NCBI GenBank assembly: GCA_023460085.1
Contig: JAEWRI010000046.1
Span: forward strand, 124,001-188,000
Length of the DNA stretch: 64,000 nt
Direction: 5' to 3'
Origin: Bacillota bacterium
GTDB taxonomy: Bacteria > Bacillota > Clostridia > Christensenellales > SZUA-584
The translations under genes and the position numbers were made by a program. Of this stretch, positions 60,669-64,000 are shown piece after piece (position 1 is the stretch's first letter; each line of letters opens with the position of its first letter). The notes below the pieces were generated by a model. The model saw only the letters and a list, made by a program, of their open reading frames with translations, was not told the DNA's origin and searched no databases.

Positions 60669-61921
60669 GTCCGCGCTCCTTTCCGGCATACGTGCCCGGC
60701 AACCGCCGTTTCCACGCAGTCCCCGACGCTGCCGAACACCATTTCCGTGCCGCACTCCATCGGGCCGTAATGAACACATTTGCCCGAGTCGGTCATCATC
60801 ACCTGGAAGCCCCATTCGCGTATCGGCGATATGATCATGCAGGTCTCCGCGCGGAAGGTGATTCCCGCGTCCTCCAGTTCCTTGCGCAGCCCCATCTTTT
60901 CCGCCATCGCGATGGCGTACGAGTTCGCGTAAATCCACATGGCCACGCTCGGATGAACCTTGCGCCCATCCAGCAGGCGATGCACCTTCTCTATCTCATT
61001 GATCGTATAGTGCGGACACCCCAGCGCAACCACATCCACGCGGTCGCCCTTGTGGGTATTCATTTTATTGCGCACCGTCAGCAGCTCGGTTTCCCCGACG
61101 CAAATCGTTTCAGCCGGTTCTCTGCCGCCGAAAGCGTCCTCCAGCGTGCGCGCCTCCGGCGTTACCCCCACGATATGCAGCAGTGCCACAGAACCCGTGG
61201 CCGCGGCGGCGGCGCAAAGCGATTTCAGATTCTCGGTTACCGGGGCCCCCTGCATCCCGTTGATCACGCCGATGCGGCTGCCCAGAAGCCTTCCGATATA
61301 GAATCCCAAAGCAGGATATTCCCAATCATTGAGCGGCCTGTCCACGTTGAGGTCGATCAAAACTTCTCCGCGGCGGTTCTCATCCAGATGCAGCCCCACT
61401 TCGGGCGCGCGCCCGAGGATGCCGCAGCAGATGTCCACGATAGCGGACTGACGGTTCGTGCGCGCTCCCAGTACGGTGTTGGCAAACGCCACCGCGCTCG
61501 ACTCGGACCACGCGACGTTGTCGCCGAACCTTGGCAAGTTGAAGCCGTAGTACGGCGTGCAGGTCCATACCGGGATGACGCCCATGCGCATCACCGCTTT
61601 TTCCAGGCGCTGCTGCATCACCGCGTACTGCTCCGGCGTTTTGGCCCCGCGCCAGTCCTCGGCGTCCATGCCATACGGGTCTATCGTGGTAGGCACGGAG
61701 AACTTTGCGCCCATGTCGGCGATCTTTTCCGCCGCGATGACGCCCGCGTCAAACGCGCTCTTGTAGGCATGAAGCACCAGATGTACGCTGCTGATGGGAA
61801 TGAGCCGTTTGGCGCCGGAGCCCTCCGCCACCTTGACGACGATTTCCATCGCGAACTGTGCGGCCAGACCTTGTTTTCCTTCCAGAATCGCCTGTTCCTC
61901 GGCTGAAAGCTTCAAAGACAC
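60665..61921 (-). CDS. Aconitase X catalytic subunit (large)
   Basis: A 418-residue AcnX large subunit (DUF521). Typical stretches are LSAEEQAILEGKQGLAAQ, ISSVHLVLHAYKS, FSVPTTIDPYGMDAEDW, WTCTPYYGFNLPRFG, VVALGCPHYTINEIEKV, YANSYAIAMAEKMG and TDSGKCVHYGPM. The cysteines in CTPYY, LGCPHY and GKCVHY are candidates for an Fe-S cluster. It dehydrates or hydrates a hydroxy acid. The start is a GTG at 61921 after GGAGGAAGG. Location between HMG-CoA reductase and a lyase-like gene points to a mevalonate-related substrate, while hydroxyproline is another known option. Confidence 0.87.
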   Translation of the reverse strand: MSLKLSAEEQAILEGKQGLAAQFAMEIVVKVAEGSGAKRLIPISSVHLVLHAYKSAFDAGVIAAEKIADMGAKFSVPTTIDPYGMDAEDWRGAKTPEQYAVMQQRLEKAVMRMGVIPVWTCTPYYGFNLPRFGDNVAWSESSAVAFANTVLGARTNRQSAIVDICCGILGRAPEVGLHLDENRRGEVLIDLNVDRPLNDWEYPALGFYIGRLLGSRIGVINGMQGAPVTENLKSLCAAAAATGSVALLHIVGVTPEARTLEDAFGGREPAETICVGETELLTVRNKMNTHKGDRVDVVALGCPHYTINEIEKVHRLLDGRKVHPSVAMWIYANSYAIAMAEKMGLRKELEDAGITFRAETCMIISPIREWGFQVMMTDSGKCVHYGPMECGTEMVFGSVGDCVETAVAGHVCRKGART

Positions 61922-61949
61922 AGCCCTTCCTCCCTCCACTTACGGTGCG

Positions 61950-63218
61950 TCAGCACGAAGCACCGAATTTCTTAATCAATTCCTGCGCGTACTCCACGTT
62001 GACGGTCTTGTCGGCGATCATCTGCGCCACCACCTTATCCAGCAGCGCGCCCGCCGCGCCCGCCGCGATTGCGACGTTGCTCGCGTGCAGGGACATGTGA
62101 CCCCGCTGTATGCCTTCCGTAGACAACGCCTTCACGGCGGCCAGGTTTTGCGCCAGTCCCACCGAGGCGATGATCTCCGCCAGTTCCGACGCGGAGGTAA
62201 CGCCCATGAGCTTCAGCGACGCGCGCGCCGCCGGATGTACTTTTGTCGCCCCGCCGACGAGGCCGACAGCCATCGGCATCTCGATCGTGCCGCACAGGTC
62301 TCCGCCGGCGGTCTTCTCCCACGTGGTCAGCGGCATATACCTGCCGCTCATGGAGGCGTAGGCGTGAGCACCCGCTTCTATCGCGCGCGTATCGTTGCCA
62401 GTGGCAAGCACCACCGCGCTGATTCCGTTCATGATGCCCTTGTTGTGCGTTGCGGCACGGAAGGGATCCGCTGCGGCGAAGCGGTACGCCGTGATCACAC
62501 CGTCCACCACCTCTTCGCCGCCAAGCGCTTCCTTATCGACGACCACGCGCGAACGCGCCAGCCGGTGCACGGCAAGATTGGACAGTATGCGCAGGCATAC
62601 CTTGCCGCCCGTAATGCGCTCGATATACGGGGCTACATACTCCGCCATGGTGTTGACCGTGTTTGCGCCCATCGCGTCGCGCGTGTCTACCTTGAGATGC
62701 ACGACCACCATGGGACCCTCGGCAGTTTGCAGCGTACGCACCTCAATGTCGCGCGCACCGCCGCCAAACCTGACCAAAACCGGATCCTTTTCGTTGCACA
62801 TGCCAAGAATGGTGTCCTTATTGGCATAGATCACCATCCGGGTATATTCGGGATCGGCGACACCAATCAGCTGCACCTGCGCAATCATCACAGAGCCGGT
62901 GTTGCTCGCGAAGAAACCGCCCGTGCCGCGCGCCATCTTGGCCGCGTTGCTTGCGGCAGCCACCACGGACGACTCCTCTGTGACCATTGGGATCACATAG
63001 TCCCGTCCATTGACAATGAAGTTAAGCGCAACTCCCATCGGCAGCGTAAAGGTGCCGATGACGTTTTCTATCATATGATCCGCCATCGAAAGGCTGAGCG
63101 TTTCTGGCTCCTGAAATACGCGCAGCTCCTCCTCGGACATGGACGAAAATTCGCCGATCTCCCGCAGACGCTGCTCAGGAGATATCTTATAAAAACCGGA
63201 ATACTGACTGGTTAGCAT
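61950..63218 (-). CDS. mvaA: Hydroxymethylglutaryl-CoA reductase, class II (degradative type)
   Basis: A 422-residue class II HMG-CoA reductase that interconverts mevalonate and HMG-CoA with NAD(P)(H). Catalytic features are the glutamate in VTEESSVVAAASNAA, the lysine in THNKGIMNGI, the aspartate region VDTRDAMGANTVNTMAE and the histidine in MSLHASNVAIAAGA. The N-terminal FYKISPEQRLREIGEF is typical of the Pseudomonas mevalonii-type enzyme, which runs toward HMG-CoA in mevalonate degradation. I start it at 63218, where GGGAGGT is 8 bases upstream. In this operon it would feed the lyase-like enzyme and the CoA transferase. Confidence 0.92.
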   Translation of the reverse strand: MLTSQYSGFYKISPEQRLREIGEFSSMSEEELRVFQEPETLSLSMADHMIENVIGTFTLPMGVALNFIVNGRDYVIPMVTEESSVVAAASNAAKMARGTGGFFASNTGSVMIAQVQLIGVADPEYTRMVIYANKDTILGMCNEKDPVLVRFGGGARDIEVRTLQTAEGPMVVVHLKVDTRDAMGANTVNTMAEYVAPYIERITGGKVCLRILSNLAVHRLARSRVVVDKEALGGEEVVDGVITAYRFAAADPFRAATHNKGIMNGISAVVLATGNDTRAIEAGAHAYASMSGRYMPLTTWEKTAGGDLCGTIEMPMAVGLVGGATKVHPAARASLKLMGVTSASELAEIIASVGLAQNLAAVKALSTEGIQRGHMSLHASNVAIAAGAAGALLDKVVAQMIADKTVNVEYAQELIKKFGASC

Positions 63219-63265
63219 AGCCAAACCTCCCATGGTTTTTTGTTTCTGTGAAAATCGAAGCCCTT

Positions 63266-64000
63266 TCAGGCGGTGACGCTGCCGTAGGGAACGTAGTCAA
63301 ACTCAAACCCGAAGGACCTCGGACCAAACACTTCTATCGCTTTTTCGCACATGTACAGCTCATGCGAAGGATTGATGATAATGCCGACGGGCTCGCCCTC
63401 CCTTAAGTACGAATTGAGTATCGGCGTGCCGGTCTCATAGTTGACAATCGTGATGAGATCCGGGCTGGTCGTATGCGGCAAGCCGTTGACCCAGAGAATG
63501 TGGTTCTCGTTTTTGAACCATATTTTATATTCGTTGCCCTCGTATGTGTCCACGCCGCGAATACAATAGGTTCCCCAATAGTAGCCCTCTTGATCTTTGG
63601 TGCTGAGGCTGTGCAGAATGCCTTTGCCTATTACTTTGCCGCCCGATGCCTGTGCGGCGGCAGGCAGGGGATCCTTTCCTTCGCTAAGGGCCCGGTTGAT
63701 AGCGCGGCCTACCTCCAGCGCTCTCGACAGGGAGTAGGGAATCAGAATTTCCCTTGCTTCTTTTCCGGTCATCACGTAAGCCGCTTCCGCCATCGCGCCA
63801 TAGGATGCCTGGCTCATGTATTTTCCGATGCGTTCCATGGCGTTGTACGCAAACGCATCGGTGGTGATGCTGCTGTTGCCCCAGGCGTCAAAATATACGG
63901 CAGGCAGTCCGCTGTATCCTTTGATGGCGTGCGAACCCTGTATCATTTCCGGAATGGCCCGCCCGTTGGGATCTCCGTTGAGCACCGGCAGCCCCATTTT
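63266..64000 (-). CDS. DUF917-domain protein (5' part outside the window)
   Basis: The visible 244 residues are the C-terminal two thirds of a DUF917 (S-methyl thiohydantoin desulfurase-like) protein. It enters with GLPVLNGDPNGRAIPEM, a family-typical stretch normally about 100 residues into the protein, so the true start lies beyond 64000. Other parts are GGKVIGKGILHSL, ILWVNGLPHTTSPDLITIV and GFEFDYVPYGS at the end. DUF917 proteins often sit with hydantoinase/oxoprolinase-type genes. Its role here is unknown; it is 47 bases upstream of the reductase gene on the same strand and likely co-transcribed. Confidence 0.75.
   Translation of the reverse strand, partial: KMGLPVLNGDPNGRAIPEMIQGSHAIKGYSGLPAVYFDAWGNSSITTDAFAYNAMERIGKYMSQASYGAMAEAAYVMTGKEAREILIPYSLSRALEVGRAINRALSEGKDPLPAAAQASGGKVIGKGILHSLSTKDQEGYYWGTYCIRGVDTYEGNEYKIWFKNENHILWVNGLPHTTSPDLITIVNYETGTPILNSYLREGEPVGIIINPSHELYMCEKAIEVFGPRSFGFEFDYVPYGSVTA

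Noticed and set aside
60692..63215. Two long plus-strand frames opposite aconitase X and HMG-CoA reductase
   Set aside because: They are antisense shadows of well-supported enzymes, lack ribosome sites and read as Arg/His/Ala-rich.

Overview
The window reads as a chromosomal segment of an anaerobic, fermentative Clostridia-type Firmicute of moderate GC. The signs are strong GGAGG-type ribosome binding sites, sigma-A type promoters, a DegV protein, an [FeFe] hydrogenase-like protein, tRNA genes with encoded CCA ends, YesM/YesN-type two-component regulation, and an ornithine (Stickland-type) fermentation cluster. A Christensenellales-like host would fit, but this is a guess from gene content. 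No rRNA, CRISPR array, phage or intact insertion sequence was seen.

Layout. 1-6.7 kb: an aspartate-type aminotransferase (cut by the window edge), a thioredoxin-fold protein, DegV, a SPOR-domain protein, then a compact five-gene cluster around a putative sensory [FeFe] hydrogenase (DRTGG, anti-sigma-type ATPase, hydrogenase, DRTGG, PHP). 6.7-10.5 kb: an LppM-like lipoprotein and two tandem membrane-anchored zinc metalloprotease paralogs. 10.6-11.5 kb: eight tRNA genes behind one promoter and before one terminator. 11.47-11.76 kb: an unexplained, hairpin-rich gap.

11.8-25.5 kb: an eleven-gene minus-strand catabolic operon (aldo/keto reductase, TRAP transporter, TIM-barrel isomerase, PEP-mutase/isocitrate-lyase-type lyase, FGGY kinase, and a complete acetoin/2-oxoacid dehydrogenase complex). 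Its SorC-type regulator gene lies upstream, and a promoter with an inverted repeat over its -10 box is visible. 25.8-37.6 kb: a sugar system with a YesN/YesM two-component pair, two membrane-anchored binding-protein-like sensors, an Mgl-type ABC transporter, an overlooked 50-residue membrane protein, a HAD phosphatase/mutase and a fucose-isomerase-like enzyme.

38.0-42.9 kb: two fusion proteins, a TorD-type chaperone fused to a DmsA-type molybdoenzyme and a DmsB-type ferredoxin fused to an FAD/NAD(P)H reductase. Together they suggest a soluble NAD(P)H-driven oxide reductase without a membrane anchor. 43.0-53.5 kb: an ornithine degradation cluster (ord, ortA, ortB, oraS, oraE, a glmL/mutL-like gene, orr) flanked by alr and ald. 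These would route ornithine to acetyl-CoA plus D-alanine, then L-alanine, then pyruvate.

53.8-53.97 kb: a structured plus-strand RNA candidate ending in a terminator. 54.0-64.0 kb: a long minus-strand operon, still open at the window end: DUF917 protein, class II HMG-CoA reductase, two-subunit aconitase X, HMG-CoA-lyase-like enzyme, two M20 peptidases, a Cys-rich small protein, a two-subunit CoA transferase and a thiolase. It looks like a mevalonate-type degradation route with an unexplained dehydratase, and its lyase lacks the usual catalytic cysteine. The fusion oxidoreductase, the aconitase X operon and the SorC operon are the best candidates for undescribed biochemistry.
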